A program made the translations under genes and the position numbers. The notes under the pieces are model-generated. The model did not search any database. It was not told the DNA's origin and saw only the letters and a program-made list of their open reading frames with translations. This document shows positions 7,254 through 16,672 of a DNA stretch of 64,000 nt, one piece after another. Source of the DNA: Comamonas antarctica (lineage in GTDB: Bacteria; Pseudomonadota; Gammaproteobacteria; Burkholderiales; Burkholderiaceae_C); NCBI RefSeq assembly GCF_013363755.1, contig NZ_CP054841.1, positions 310,001 through 374,000 on the forward strand. Direction: 5' to 3'. Positions within the stretch are counted from its first letter, which is position 1, and every line of letters starts with the position of its first letter.

Positions 7254-8879
7254 ATGAACCAGAATATTTCCGCCGACGTGGTCATCGTCGGCACGGGCGT
7301 CGTCGGCCTGACGATTGCCGAGCAAATGATCGATGCCGGCATCAGCGTGCTGATGCTCGAGGCCGGCCCGCGCGTCTACCGCAACGAGATCGTCGAGAAC
7401 TTCCGCAACATGCCGCTGTCGAACAAGGGCAGCGCCAACTCGATCTACCCGCCGCGCCCCTGGGCGCCGCACCCCATGCCGGGCGACGACTATCTGCAGC
7501 TCTCGGGCCCGGACAGCTACGACCAGACCTATATCCGCTACGCCGGCGGATCGACCTGGCATTGGGCCGGCACCAGCTGGCGCCTGACGCCCGAGGACAT
7601 GCGCCTGCACTCGCTCTATGGCGTGGGCCGCGACTGGGCTTTTGGCTACGACGTGCTCGAGCCCTACTACGTGCGCGCCGAACACGCCATCGGCATCTGC
7701 GGCCCATCGGACCCCGAGCAGCAATGGCCGCGCCTGCCGCGCTCCGCGCCCTACCCCATGCCGGCGCTGCCGCTGTCGCCGGGCGAGCAGAAGTTCACCG
7801 AAGTCGTCAAGGCGCAGCTGGGCCTGTCGAACATCCACGTCTCGCAGGCGCGCAACAGCGGCATGCCCTACCACGGCCGCCCGGCGTGCTGCGCCAACAA
7901 CAACTGCGTGCCGGTCTGCCCGATCGGCGCCAAGTACGACGGCGAGACCGCCTTGCTGCGCCTGGAGCGCAAGGGCGTGAAGATCCTCTACGATGCCGTC
8001 GCCTACAAGATCGAATCGGGCGAAGGCAACCGCATCACCGCCGTGCACTACCTGGACCCGAACAAGCAGAGCCACCGCGTCACCGGCGGCCACTTCGTCA
8101 CGGCCTGCAACGGCATCGAGACGCCCAAGCTGCTGCTGACGTCGGCCGACGCACGCAACCCCCGGGGCATTGCCAACAACAGCTCCGACCAGGTCGGCCG
8201 CAACATGATGGACCACCCGCAAAAGGGCTTCACCATCACCACCACCGAACCCTACTGGACCGGTGCCGGCCCGGTGGTGAACTCCGGCATCATGGAAACC
8301 TCGCAGGGCGACTTCCGCTCGCGCCATGCGGGCGCCTATTTCCGCCTCAACAACTTCGGCCGCAACCGCTTCGTCACCTTCAATGCGCTCAAGACCGGCA
8401 AGGTCGGCCGTGCGCTCGACGAGGAGATCCGCCGCCAGGCCGGCTGCACCACCAACGTGGTGATCGCGTTCGAGACCCTGGCCAATCCCGAGAACCGCCT
8501 GACCCTGTCGGACAAGAAGGACTGGCTGGGCCTGGCCAAGCCGGCCGTCCATTACGACGTGGGCGACTACACGCGCCGCTCGGCCGACGAATATGGCGTG
8601 CCGCTGCTGCACCGGATCGCCAAGGCCATGGGCGCAATCAAGGTGCAGGAGCCCAAGGGCTTCGCGCAAAGCAAGCACATCATGGGCGGCACCATCATGG
8701 GCAACGACGCCGCCACCTCCGTGGTGGATGCCGACTGCCGTGCGCACGACCACGCCAACCTGTTCATCCCGGGCGGCGGCGCCATGGCCAGCACGGCCTG
8801 CGGCAACTCGACCATCACCATGGTCGCCCTGGCCCTCAAGGCCGCCGATGCCTTGCAAGCGCAAGTGCGCAAAGCCTGA
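7254..8879 (+). CDS. FAD-dependent sugar dehydrogenase catalytic subunit (GMC, Fe-S)
   Basis: A 541-residue GMC-family flavoprotein. The ADP-binding motif VVIVGTGVVGLTIAEQ is at residues 9-24. A cysteine cluster, Cys212, Cys213, Cys218 and Cys222 (CCANNNCVPVC), coincides with the 3Fe-4S ligands described for Burkholderia cepacia FAD glucose dehydrogenase. The C-terminal HIMGGTIMG and ACGNST segments supply the catalytic His and second active-site residue. It oxidises a sugar or polyol in the periplasm and passes electrons via the Fe-S cluster to the cytochrome subunit. It has no signal peptide, consistent with export by the small subunit. Glucose is the likely substrate but sorbitol, fructose or gluconate cannot be excluded. 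Confidence 0.92.
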   Translation: MNQNISADVVIVGTGVVGLTIAEQMIDAGISVLMLEAGPRVYRNEIVENFRNMPLSNKGSANSIYPPRPWAPHPMPGDDYLQLSGPDSYDQTYIRYAGGSTWHWAGTSWRLTPEDMRLHSLYGVGRDWAFGYDVLEPYYVRAEHAIGICGPSDPEQQWPRLPRSAPYPMPALPLSPGEQKFTEVVKAQLGLSNIHVSQARNSGMPYHGRPACCANNNCVPVCPIGAKYDGETALLRLERKGVKILYDAVAYKIESGEGNRITAVHYLDPNKQSHRVTGGHFVTACNGIETPKLLLTSADARNPRGIANNSSDQVGRNMMDHPQKGFTITTTEPYWTGAGPVVNSGIMETSQGDFRSRHAGAYFRLNNFGRNRFVTFNALKTGKVGRALDEEIRRQAGCTTNVVIAFETLANPENRLTLSDKKDWLGLAKPAVHYDVGDYTRRSADEYGVPLLHRIAKAMGAIKVQEPKGFAQSKHIMGGTIMGNDAATSVVDADCRAHDHANLFIPGGGAMASTACGNSTITMVALALKAADALQAQVRKA

Positions 8880-8893
8880 GCGCGGGAGACAAC

Positions 8894-10375
8894 ATGCTGC
8901 GAAACACCATCTCCCTCCTGTCCCGCCTGTCCCGCCTGTCCCGCCTTTCCCGCTTGCGGGCCGCGCGCCATGCCGGCGTGCTGGCGCTGGGCACCCTGGC
9001 CGCGGCCGGTGCCGCGCTGGCGCAGAACTACTCGCCCGAGCTGATTGAAAAGGGCCGCTACCTGGCCACGGCCTCGGACTGCATTGCCTGCCACACGGCC
9101 AGCAAGGCCCAGCCCATGGCCGGCGGGCATGCGATCTCGTCTCCGGTGGGCGAGATCGTGGCCACCAACATCACGCCCTCGAAGTCCCACGGCATCGGCA
9201 ACTACAGCGAGCAGCAATTCGCCGACGCGCTGCGCAAGGGCGTGCGCGCCGACGGTGCGCGCCTGTACCCGGCCATGCCCTATACCGCGTTCGCGCGCTT
9301 CACCAACGAGGATGTGCACGCGCTCTACGCCTATTTCATGGAAGGCGTGGCACCCGTCGATGCGGCGCCCAAGGCCAGCACCGCGCTGCCGTTCCCGATG
9401 AACGTGCGCGCCTCGATGATCGGCTGGAACCTGCTGTTTGCCGATGGCAAGCCCTTCGAGCCCGACCCGGCGCAGACGCCGGAATGGAACCGCGGCGCCT
9501 ATCTGGCCCAGGGCGCGGGCCACTGCGCGACCTGCCACACCCCGCGTGGCGCGCTGATGCAGGAGCTGGCCAGCCAGAGCCTGAGCGGCGCGCAGATCGG
9601 TGCCTGGTGGGCGCCCGACATCACCAACAGCCGCACGCATGGCATCGGCAGCTGGTCGGTGGACGATTTGACGCGGTATCTGGCCACCGGCCATTTGCCG
9701 GGCAAAGCCCAGGCCGCGGGCCCGATGGCCGAGGCGATCACGCACAGCTTCAGCCGCCTGCATGAGAGCGACCTGCGCGCGATCTCCCGCTATATCCTGT
9801 CGGTCTCGAGCCACCAGCCCGAAGACAGCGCCCAGCGCAACCGCTTTGGCTTCGGCCAGGCCACGGATGCCACCGCCGGCTTCCGCGGCACGTCCTTCGC
9901 CGAAGGCATGAAGCAAAGCGGCGTGGCGCTGGGCGCGCAGGTGTTCACCGCCAACTGCGCCTCGTGCCACGGCGCATCGGGCCAGGGCACGCAGGACGGC
10001 TACTACCCGGCGCTGTTCGGCAAGTCGATCACCGGCGAAGCCAATCCGTCCAACCTGATTGCGGCCATTCTCAACGGCGTCGACCGTGAGACGCCGCAAG
10101 GCGGCCATGTGTTCATGCCGCCGTTTGGCGACCAGGTCAATGCGATGGTGCCGCTGAAGAACGAAGAGGTGGCTGCGGTCTCGAACTTCCTGCTGACCAG
10201 CTATGGCAACCCCGCGGTTTCGGTCACGGCCGATCAGGTGCAGGTGATCCGCGAAGGCGGCGCGAAGTCCGGTCTGATCCTGCTGGCGCGCATCGGCATG
10301 GCGCTGGGCGCGGTCGTGGTGCTGGGGCTGGTGATGCTGGCGACCAAGCGCCGCCGCGCACGCCTGGAGCGTTAA
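8894..10375 (+). CDS. Tri-heme cytochrome c subunit of membrane sugar dehydrogenase
   Basis: A 493-residue cytochrome c with three CxxCH heme sites: CIACH at 63-67, CATCH near 212, and CASCH near 355. A signal peptide (about 1-43, ending ALAQ) precedes heme domain 1, and one C-terminal membrane helix (about 458-482) followed by a basic tail anchors it. This is the electron-transfer subunit that delivers electrons to the quinone pool. It lies 14 bp after the GMC gene with GGGAG before the ATG at 8894. The signal peptide begins with an unusual LSR repeat encoded by a 9-bp tandem repeat. Confidence 0.93.
   Translation: MLRNTISLLSRLSRLSRLSRLRAARHAGVLALGTLAAAGAALAQNYSPELIEKGRYLATASDCIACHTASKAQPMAGGHAISSPVGEIVATNITPSKSHGIGNYSEQQFADALRKGVRADGARLYPAMPYTAFARFTNEDVHALYAYFMEGVAPVDAAPKASTALPFPMNVRASMIGWNLLFADGKPFEPDPAQTPEWNRGAYLAQGAGHCATCHTPRGALMQELASQSLSGAQIGAWWAPDITNSRTHGIGSWSVDDLTRYLATGHLPGKAQAAGPMAEAITHSFSRLHESDLRAISRYILSVSSHQPEDSAQRNRFGFGQATDATAGFRGTSFAEGMKQSGVALGAQVFTANCASCHGASGQGTQDGYYPALFGKSITGEANPSNLIAAILNGVDRETPQGGHVFMPPFGDQVNAMVPLKNEEVAAVSNFLLTSYGNPAVSVTADQVQVIREGGAKSGLILLARIGMALGAVVVLGLVMLATKRRRARLER
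8918..8953 (+). repeat. 9-bp tandem repeat in signal-peptide coding region
   Basis: Four copies of CTGTCCCGC (the last CTTTCCCGC) in a row encode an LSR-LSR-LSR-LSR n-region of the cytochrome signal peptide. Copy changes would keep frame and change the positive charge ahead of the hydrophobic core. Confidence 0.85.
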
Positions 10376-10389
10376 GCCAGGCAGCCAAG

Positions 10390-10416
10390 AAAAAGCGCCG
10401 GGGCGGGCCCGGCGCT
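10390..10416 (-). terminator. Intrinsic terminator of chemoreceptor gene
   Basis: A 9-bp stem AGCGCCGGG (10394-10402) / CCCGGCGCT (10408-10416) with a 5-nt loop. On the minus strand it is followed by TTTTTCTT, so it terminates the leftward chemoreceptor gene. On the plus strand the U-tract is poor, though it may still help end the dehydrogenase operon. Confidence 0.8.
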
Positions 10417-10421
10417 GTGGC

Positions 10422-12110
10422 TTAGAAACTTTCCCAGTCGCTCGCGCCGGCATCAGGCTTGCGGCTGGCGGCTTCGAGGCGTGCAGGCGGCGTGGCCGGG
10501 CGCTTGCCCGCGGCATGGGCCGGCGTGCGCAAGGCGGCCACGGGCGTGCCAGCCGCGTTGCCGGACTGGCCCGCGCCCAGCGTGAACACCGCCATGGCCT
10601 TGACCAGCTCGCCGGCCTGCACATTGAGCGCGCTCGCGGCCGCGGCCATTTCCTCGACCAGCGCCGCATTCTGCTGCGTGGCCTGGTCCATCTGTGTGAC
10701 GGCCTCGCCAACCTGGCCCACGCCCGCGCTCTGCTCGCTGCTGGCGGCGCTGATCTCGCCCATGATGTCGGTCACGTTGCGGATCGCCTTGACCACTTGC
10801 GTCATCGTCGCGCCGGCCTTGTCCACCAGCGCGCTGCCCTGCTCGACGCGCTCGACGCTCGCGGTGATCAGGCCCTTGATCTCCTTGGCCGCCTCGGCGC
10901 TGCGGTGCGCCAGGCTGCGCACTTCGCCGGCTACCACCGCAAAGCCGCGGCCCTGCTCGCCCGCGCGCGCCGCCTCGACGGCGGCGTTGAGCGCGAGGAT
11001 GTTGGTCTGGAAGGCAATGCCGTCGATCACCGAGATGATGTCGGCAATGCGTGCGCTGCTGGCGTTGATGCTCTTCATGGTGTCGACGACCTCGGCCACC
11101 ACCTCCCCGCCTTGCGCGGCCACCGTCGATGCCTGCACCGCCAGTTCGTTGGCGGTGCGCGCATGCTCGGCGTTCTGGCGCACGGTCGAGCCCAGTTCCT
11201 CCATCGAGGAAGCGGTCTGCTCCAGCGCCGCGGCCTGCTCTTCGGTGCGTGCCGACAGGTCGTTGTTGCCCGAGGCAATCTGCACGCTGGCCGAGGCCAC
11301 GCCTTCGGCATTGCGCCGCACCAGGCCGACCGTGGCGGCCAGGCTGCTTTGCATCTGCTGCATGGCACGCAGCAGCTGTCCGGTTTCGTCCTGGGAATGG
11401 ACCTCGATCTCGGCGCTCAGATCGCCGCCGGCAATGCGCTCGCAGACCGCCACCGCGCGCCGCAGCGGGCCGATGATGGAGCCGATGATGCCCAGCGCCA
11501 GCACGATGGCCGCCAGCACCGCGACGACGGCAGCGATCAGGATGTCGCGCTGCAGCGCCGCGCCGCTGGCCTCGGCACGCTCGCCGGCCTGCTTGGCCAG
11601 GCCTTCCTGCAGCGCCAGCTCTTCCTGGATGTCGCCATGGTAGGCGCGCTGCGCCGTGCGGTAGCTGTCCTCGAGCAGCACCATGGCCTCATCGCGGCGC
11701 CCCTGCTGCAGCAATGCCAGGTATTGGTCACCCGCAGCCACGAAGGCCGCGCGCGAGGCTTTCATCTTTGCCAGCATGGCCTGGCCTTCGCGCGTGTCGA
11801 CCAGGGTGTCAATGGTCTTGAACTGCTCCTCGACCTGGCGCTTGCCCGCGGCAATGCGCTCGAGCCAGGACTGCTGCGTGGCGCTGGAGCTGAACAGCGC
11901 CAGGTTGCGCACCAGGATGGCTTCTTCGTTGACCTGGTCGAAAACGATGTTCAGGGATTTGCTCAGCACGGCCCGGCGCTGCAGCACATCGGTGAGCTCG
12001 GCGCGCTGCTGCGCGGAGCGCCACAGGCCGATGCCGGCCAGCGCGATGAGCAGCAGCACCATGATGCTGAACGCCACGATCAGGCGTGACGAAATTTTGA
12101 ATCGGTTCAT
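10422..12110 (-). CDS. Methyl-accepting chemotaxis protein
   Basis: A 562-residue chemoreceptor: membrane helix at about 12-30, a four-helix-type periplasmic domain of about 160 residues (Tsr/Tar class), a second membrane helix, HAMP linker ([20 protein letters not shown]), and a signalling domain with the conserved hairpin tip containing [20 protein letters not shown]. It ends in DWESF, a CheR/CheB-tethering pentapeptide of the NWETF type, so it is a full-length major-type receptor subject to methylation. The ligand is unknown. The start at 12108-12110 ([10 protein letters not shown]) gives the normal N-terminus. It lies next to, but convergent with, the sugar dehydrogenase operon. Confidence 0.93.
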   Translation of the reverse strand: MNRFKISSRLIVAFSIMVLLLIALAGIGLWRSAQQRAELTDVLQRRAVLSKSLNIVFDQVNEEAILVRNLALFSSSATQQSWLERIAAGKRQVEEQFKTIDTLVDTREGQAMLAKMKASRAAFVAAGDQYLALLQQGRRDEAMVLLEDSYRTAQRAYHGDIQEELALQEGLAKQAGERAEASGAALQRDILIAAVVAVLAAIVLALGIIGSIIGPLRRAVAVCERIAGGDLSAEIEVHSQDETGQLLRAMQQMQSSLAATVGLVRRNAEGVASASVQIASGNNDLSARTEEQAAALEQTASSMEELGSTVRQNAEHARTANELAVQASTVAAQGGEVVAEVVDTMKSINASSARIADIISVIDGIAFQTNILALNAAVEAARAGEQGRGFAVVAGEVRSLAHRSAEAAKEIKGLITASVERVEQGSALVDKAGATMTQVVKAIRNVTDIMGEISAASSEQSAGVGQVGEAVTQMDQATQQNAALVEEMAAAASALNVQAGELVKAMAVFTLGAGQSGNAAGTPVAALRTPAHAAGKRPATPPARLEAASRKPDAGASDWESF

Positions 12111-12501
12111 GGGTGGGGGTCCTAAGGAGGGGAGGCGCAGGCGCGCGGCGCATGGCGCAGCGCGGCCGGCAGCGGCCGGCTTATGGCCGCCGGCAATGAA
12201 ACGGGTACTCGAATGACAGGCTTGTTGGCGGCCACGACCGGGCAAAGGTCGGAGCTGCTGCGCCCATGCGAAGGTTTAGATACGAGTAACTGATTGCACT
12301 GAAAATTTCCACAAAATAACAACTGTTACAAGTCTAAAGCACGCATCTAGGCCCACGTTGGAACGCGATAGTCATTCCTGTAGGATGGCGCCGCGAACAA
12401 GGGTCGGCGCGCCCTAGCCACATATCTGTGCAGTGCTTTGCGCCGCCGGCGCCGCGGCTGCTAAGCTGGCAGCGGGCCTACAAGCTGCATGGAGGGCGAC
12501 A
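12111..12501. other. 391-bp intergenic region between chemoreceptor and lrp-like pseudogene
   Basis: No gene is supported. It is AT-rich around 12285-12345 and contains a near-palindrome TAACAACTGTTA at 12317-12328 and TCCTGTAGGA at 12376-12385. It must hold the divergent promoters, but no clear sigma-28 or sigma-70 promoter could be identified by eye. Confidence 0.4.
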
Positions 12502-12987
12502 ATGCCACCTGACCCGACCGACTATCGGATCCTCGCGCACCTGCAAGCACATGGCCGTGCCAGCGCGCGCGCGGTCGCGGAAATCGTCAACCTGTCGCCG
12601 CGCGCGACGCTGGCGCGCATCCGTGCGCTGGAAAAGCACGGCCACCTGCGCGGCTACCACGCCGTGCTCGACCGGGCGCTGCTGGGCGCGCATGTCGCGG
12701 TGTTCGCGGAAGTGGCGCTCAAGGACCAGCGGCCCGAGGCCGTGCGCCTGTTCGAGCGGCACGCGGCGGCCTGCCCCGAGGTGCTGGCCTGCCATCTGGT
12801 CAGCGGGCGCTTTGACTACCTGCTGCGGTTTTGCTGCCGCGACCTGGCGCATTACTAGGCACTGACCAATGCCTGGCTCGAGCACCCGCAGCTGGGCATA
12901 GAGAAGATCGTCACCAGCACCGAACTCAAGACGGTGAAGGAGTTCAGCGGCTTTCCGCTGCCGCCCGCAGCGCGCCGAAGGGGCTGA
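12502..12987 (+). pseudogene. Lrp/AsnC-family regulator interrupted by an in-frame TAG
   Basis: The frame from ATG 12502 (GGAGG upstream) encodes an N-terminal HTH (DYRILAHLQAHGRASARAVA) and the start of the RAM ligand-binding domain, ending at TAG 12856-12858 after 118 residues (CCRDLAHY). The same frame then continues without a frameshift to TGA 12985-12987, encoding ALTNAWLEHPQLGIEKIVTS and TELKTVKEFSGFPL, which is exactly the C-terminal helix and last strand expected of an Lrp protein. One base change would restore a normal regulator of about 160 residues. Lrp proteins of this type often regulate adjacent amino-acid genes, here ocd and arginase. Alternatives: sequencing error, or a functional truncated protein. 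Confidence 0.85.
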
Positions 12988-13108
12988 GCCCGGCCATGCT
13001 TTCAGCCGTTTCGGCGGCGCAGGTGGCGCATTTGCGCGTTTGCCGCATGCGCCCGCGCCATAGACTGGGGTGTGGCCGCGGCGCGGCATACGACACGGAG
13101 GGCATGAC

Positions 13109-14158
13109 ATGACCAAGTACCTGGGCGTGGCCGAGCTGCAGCGCATGCTGGCCGAGATCGGCGCCGAGACCATGCTGGCGCAGATGGCCGGTTTCATCCG
13201 CGAGGACTTCCTGCGCTGGAACCATTACGAGAAGTGCGCGCGCAGCGCCCACCACTCGCGCGTGGGTGTCATCGAGCTGATGCCGGTTTCGGATGAAAAG
13301 CTGTTTGCGTTCAAGTATGTCAACGGCCATCCGCGCAATCCGCTGCGCCGGCTGCCCACCGTCATGGCCTTTGGCATGCTCGCCGAGGTCGCCACCGGCT
13401 ATCCCCTGCTGCTCAGCGAGCTGACCATCACCACCGCACTGCGCACCGCCGCGACTTCGGTCGTGGCGGCGCGCTGCTTGGCGCGCCCCGGCAGCCGCCG
13501 CATGGCGCTGATCGGCAATGGCGCGCAAAGCGAGTTCCAGGCCATTGCCTTCATGGCGGCGCTGGGCATCGACGAAATCCGCGCCTTCGACGTCGACCGC
13601 AAGGCCACCGAACGCCTGCAGGCCAATCTGGCGCCGTACATTCAGGCGCGCCGCGTGCAGGTGCGTGCCATGGCCTCGGTGCGCGAAGCCGTGGCCGGCG
13701 CCGATATCGTCACCACCATCACGGCCGACAAGGCGCGGGCGCAGGTTCTTGACGACGACATGGTGCAGCCGGGCATGCATCTCAACGCCGTGGGCGGCGA
13801 CTGCCCGGGCAAGACCGAGCTCGATGCGCGCATCCTGGAGCGCGCCACGGTGGTGGTCGAGTATGCGCCGCAGACGCGCATCGAAGGCGAGCTTCAGCAG
13901 ATGCCCGCGGATTTTCCGGTGCAGGAGCTGTGGCAGCTGCTGCAGCACGGCGGCGGCCGGACTGGCGACGGCGACATCACGCTGTTTGATTCGGTGGGCT
14001 TTGCGCTCGAGGACCTGTCGGCGCTGCGCTACCTGCAGCAGCTGGCCGACACGCTGGAGCTGGGACAGCAACTCGACCTCGTGCCGCGCCTGCGCGACCC
14101 CAAGGACTTGTATGGCTGCGCGCTGGGCCGCCCCGCGGCGTTCGCGCTGGCCGATTGA
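13109..14158 (+). CDS. Ornithine cyclodeaminase
   Basis: A 349-residue member of the ornithine cyclodeaminase/mu-crystallin family. Characteristic segments are ELTITTALRTAATSVVAARC, the Rossmann motif LIGNGAQSEFQA, LNAVGGDCPGKTEL, and FDSVGFALEDLSALRY. It converts L-ornithine to L-proline with release of ammonia, using bound NAD. GGAGG lies 7 nt before ATG 13109. The arginase gene follows 11 bp downstream with its own strong ribosome site, so the pair forms an arginine-to-ornithine-to-proline route. Related family members act on alanine or other amino acids, but the arginase neighbour favours ornithine. Confidence 0.93.
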   Translation: MTKYLGVAELQRMLAEIGAETMLAQMAGFIREDFLRWNHYEKCARSAHHSRVGVIELMPVSDEKLFAFKYVNGHPRNPLRRLPTVMAFGMLAEVATGYPLLLSELTITTALRTAATSVVAARCLARPGSRRMALIGNGAQSEFQAIAFMAALGIDEIRAFDVDRKATERLQANLAPYIQARRVQVRAMASVREAVAGADIVTTITADKARAQVLDDDMVQPGMHLNAVGGDCPGKTELDARILERATVVVEYAPQTRIEGELQQMPADFPVQELWQLLQHGGGRTGDGDITLFDSVGFALEDLSALRYLQQLADTLELGQQLDLVPRLRDPKDLYGCALGRPAAFALAD

Positions 14159-14169
14159 GGAGGCATGCC

Positions 14170-15099
14170 ATGCTGCACACACCCCGGCCGGTCGAGATCG
14201 TCAGCGCCGCGATTGGCGAGGGCGCGCGCGACGGCGGCTGCAAATACGGCGCCAGCGCGCTGCTGGCCGCGGGCCTGGCGCAGGCGCTGAGCGATTCGGG
14301 CTGCGAAGTCGGCGCCCGCACCATGGTCACTTCCGATCCACTGCAGGCCACCGACCGCATGGACACCGTGGCGCGCTTCAACCAGGCGCTGGCCGAAGCG
14401 GTGGCGCCGCTGGCGCTGACCGGCGCACAGCTGCTGGTGCTGGGCGGCGACCATTCCTGCGCGGTGGGCAGCTGGAGCGGCATGGCGCAGGCGCTGCGCC
14501 CGCATGGCCGGCTTGGGCTGATCTGGGTCGACGCGCACCTCGACGCCCACACGCCCGAGTCCTCCGAGTCCAATGCCCCGCACGGCATGCCGCTGGCGGC
14601 GCTGCTGGGCCATGGCAGCGCCGCGTTGACGCAATTGTTTGGCTGGAGCGGCAAGATCCGCCCGGAAAACCTGGCCATCATTGGCGCGCGCAGCTATGAA
14701 AGCGCCGAGCGCCAATTGCTCGAATCGCTGGGCGTGCAGGTGATCTATATGGAGGAAGTGGCGCGGCGCGGCTTCGAGGACTGCTTTGCGCAGGCCCGGG
14801 CCGCGGTGACGGCCGGCTGCGCGGGCTGGGGCGTGAGCCTCGACATCGACGGGCTCGATCCGGGCGATGCGCCGGCCACGGGCACGCCGGTCGCGCATGG
14901 CATTGCGCTGGCCGAGGCCATGGCCGCGCTGCGCAGCTGCCACGGCGATCCGCGCTTGGTCGGCCTGGAGATCGTTGAATACAACCCGCTGCACGACTTC
15001 GGCGGCCAGACCGCGCGCGCCGTGATCGCGCTGGCGGTGGCCGGCCTGGGCGTGCCAGCCACGGCGGCCAGCGCGGCCCTGGCGGCGCGGCCGGCGTGA
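14170..15099 (+). CDS. rocF: Arginase
   Basis: A 309-residue ureohydrolase with the three manganese-site motifs: GGDHSCAVGS, DAHLDAHTP and SLDIDGLDP, plus LEIVEYNP near the C-terminus. The overall pattern (SxDxDxxDP, conserved His in DAHxD) and pairing with ornithine cyclodeaminase fit arginase, which hydrolyses L-arginine to ornithine and urea. Agmatinase or formimidoylglutamase are less likely given the context. AGGAGG lies 6 nt before ATG 14170. No urease gene is in the window. Confidence 0.92.
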   Translation: MLHTPRPVEIVSAAIGEGARDGGCKYGASALLAAGLAQALSDSGCEVGARTMVTSDPLQATDRMDTVARFNQALAEAVAPLALTGAQLLVLGGDHSCAVGSWSGMAQALRPHGRLGLIWVDAHLDAHTPESSESNAPHGMPLAALLGHGSAALTQLFGWSGKIRPENLAIIGARSYESAERQLLESLGVQVIYMEEVARRGFEDCFAQARAAVTAGCAGWGVSLDIDGLDPGDAPATGTPVAHGIALAEAMAALRSCHGDPRLVGLEIVEYNPLHDFGGQTARAVIALAVAGLGVPATAASAALAARPA

Positions 15100-15121
15100 G
15101 CCAACCCCTGCCAGCGCGCGC

Positions 15122-15553
15122 TCAGATGCTTTCGTGCACCGGCACCACGCCACTGCGCATGGCCGCGGCCAGTTCGGCCTGCACCTGGTCGCGGCTCAAG
15201 CCCGCCGCCGCCGGCTGCGCGGGGTAGTTGCCGGGTGCGAGCTGGTTGGCTTTGAGGCCGCTCACGCCATCGACGGGAATCTCGCCCAGGCGCTGGGCTT
15301 CGGCCAGCTCGGCAATGACCTGGGCGCGTGTCTTGCCGGCCACGGCCTGGGCGGGATAGTTGCCCGGCGCGACGTCCCTGGCCTTGAGGCCGGATTCCTG
15401 GTTGGCCAGCAGCTCGCCATTGCGCTGCGCCTGGGCCAGTTCGGCGTTGACCTGCGCGCGCGTCAGCGGCGCCTGGGTGTCGGCGGCCATTGCCGAGCCC
15501 GCGGTCCAGGCGGCGAAAGTGATGGCGAGAACGGACATTGCAGTGCTTTTCAT
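15122..15553 (-). CDS. DUF4148 domain protein, exported
   Basis: A 143-residue exported protein: signal peptide ending AMAA near residue 24, then three imperfect repeats built on LTRAQVxAELAQAQRxGEL, KTRAQVIAELAEAQRLGEI and LSRDQVQAELAAAMRSGVV, each followed by a linker of the type LKAxxxAPGNYPAQ. This is the DUF4148 family, very common in Burkholderiales and of unknown function. The protein is probably periplasmic and helical. AGGA lies about 10 nt before the start. Confidence 0.9.
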   Translation of the reverse strand: MKSTAMSVLAITFAAWTAGSAMAADTQAPLTRAQVNAELAQAQRNGELLANQESGLKARDVAPGNYPAQAVAGKTRAQVIAELAEAQRLGEIPVDGVSGLKANQLAPGNYPAQPAAAGLSRDQVQAELAAAMRSGVVPVHESI

Positions 15554-15718
15554 GATCTGGGTTCCTTGTGCTTTGTTGTTGGAGGTGGATGGACAGCTGC
15601 TGCTGCCCCGTCCATGGAGTGAACTTTAAAATTTCCCCGATCAAAGATAAACAGCGCAAAAGGAATTCGTGTGTTTCCAAAAATGGAATAATCCCGGCTT
15701 TATCTACCGGGAGTGAAC

Positions 15719-16657
15719 ATGGACCGTCTGCTGTCAATGCGGGTGTTCGAGCGCGTGGTCAACGAAGGCGGCTTTGCCGCGGCGGCACGCTCCCTGGACC
15801 TGTCGGCGCCCGTGGTCACGCGGCTCGTGGCCGATCTCGAGGACCACCTGGGCACGCGCCTGCTGCAGCGCTCGACGCGCCGGCTGGCGCTGACCGAGGC
15901 CGGCCAGAGCTATCTGAGCCGCGTGCGCAACATCCTGCAGGACATCGACGAAGCCGACGCCGTGACGCGCTCGCAGAGCACCGAGCTCGAAGGCCTGCTG
16001 CGCGTGCACGCGCCGCCGGTGCTGGCCAGCTATGTGCTCGGGCCGCTGCTGGCCGGCTTTCGCCAGCGCTATCCGAAGATCGCGTTCGACATCGAGGTCG
16101 AGTCAAGCAACGAACCGCCGTTCGAGGAGTTCGACATCACGCTGATGGGCGCCGATGAAAGCTTCAATGGCGAGATCGTGGCGCGCAAGGTGATTGAAAC
16201 CGAGGCCATCCTGGTGGCGTCGCCCGGCTACCTGCAGCGCCGCGGCACGCCGGCGCAGCCCGAGGACTTGCTGCAGCACGACTGCCTGCGCCTCAAGCCA
16301 GCCACCGGCCGTGTGCGCGCCTGGCGCATGTGGCGTGAGAGCGACCCGGCCACGCTGCGCGAGATTGCCGTGACGCCGGTGATTGCCGCCAACCACACCG
16401 ACACGCTGCTGCGCGCGGCGCTCGATGGCGCGGGCATCACCTCGGTGGCCATGGACACCGTCGTGCCCTGGCTGGCGCGCGGCGAACTGGTGCGCGTGCT
16501 CAGTCCCTGGATCACGGGCCGGCTGATGATGTATGCGGCCCTGCCCAGCCGCAAGTTCATCCCGCAGCGCACGCGCGTGTTTCTCGACTACCTGGTCGAG
16601 CAGGCGCGCGAGCAGGCCAGCAGCGCCTTGCAGGCCTGCGCGGCGCGCGGCTGCTGA
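15719..16657 (+). CDS. LysR-family transcriptional regulator
   Basis: A 312-residue LysR protein with N-terminal winged HTH (MRVFERVVNEGGFAAAARSL then STRRLALTEAGQSYL) and a periplasmic-binding-like effector domain. It belongs to the large CrgA/PtxR-like group of single-domain-swapped regulators. ATG 15719 with GGGAG 5 nt upstream is preferred over a GTG two codons earlier. Neighbours give no clear target; the divergent DUF4148 gene is a candidate. Confidence 0.92.
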   Translation: MDRLLSMRVFERVVNEGGFAAAARSLDLSAPVVTRLVADLEDHLGTRLLQRSTRRLALTEAGQSYLSRVRNILQDIDEADAVTRSQSTELEGLLRVHAPPVLASYVLGPLLAGFRQRYPKIAFDIEVESSNEPPFEEFDITLMGADESFNGEIVARKVIETEAILVASPGYLQRRGTPAQPEDLLQHDCLRLKPATGRVRAWRMWRESDPATLREIAVTPVIAANHTDTLLRAALDGAGITSVAMDTVVPWLARGELVRVLSPWITGRLMMYAALPSRKFIPQRTRVFLDYLVEQAREQASSALQACAARGC

Positions 16658-16672
16658 GGCCCGCGACCGGCG

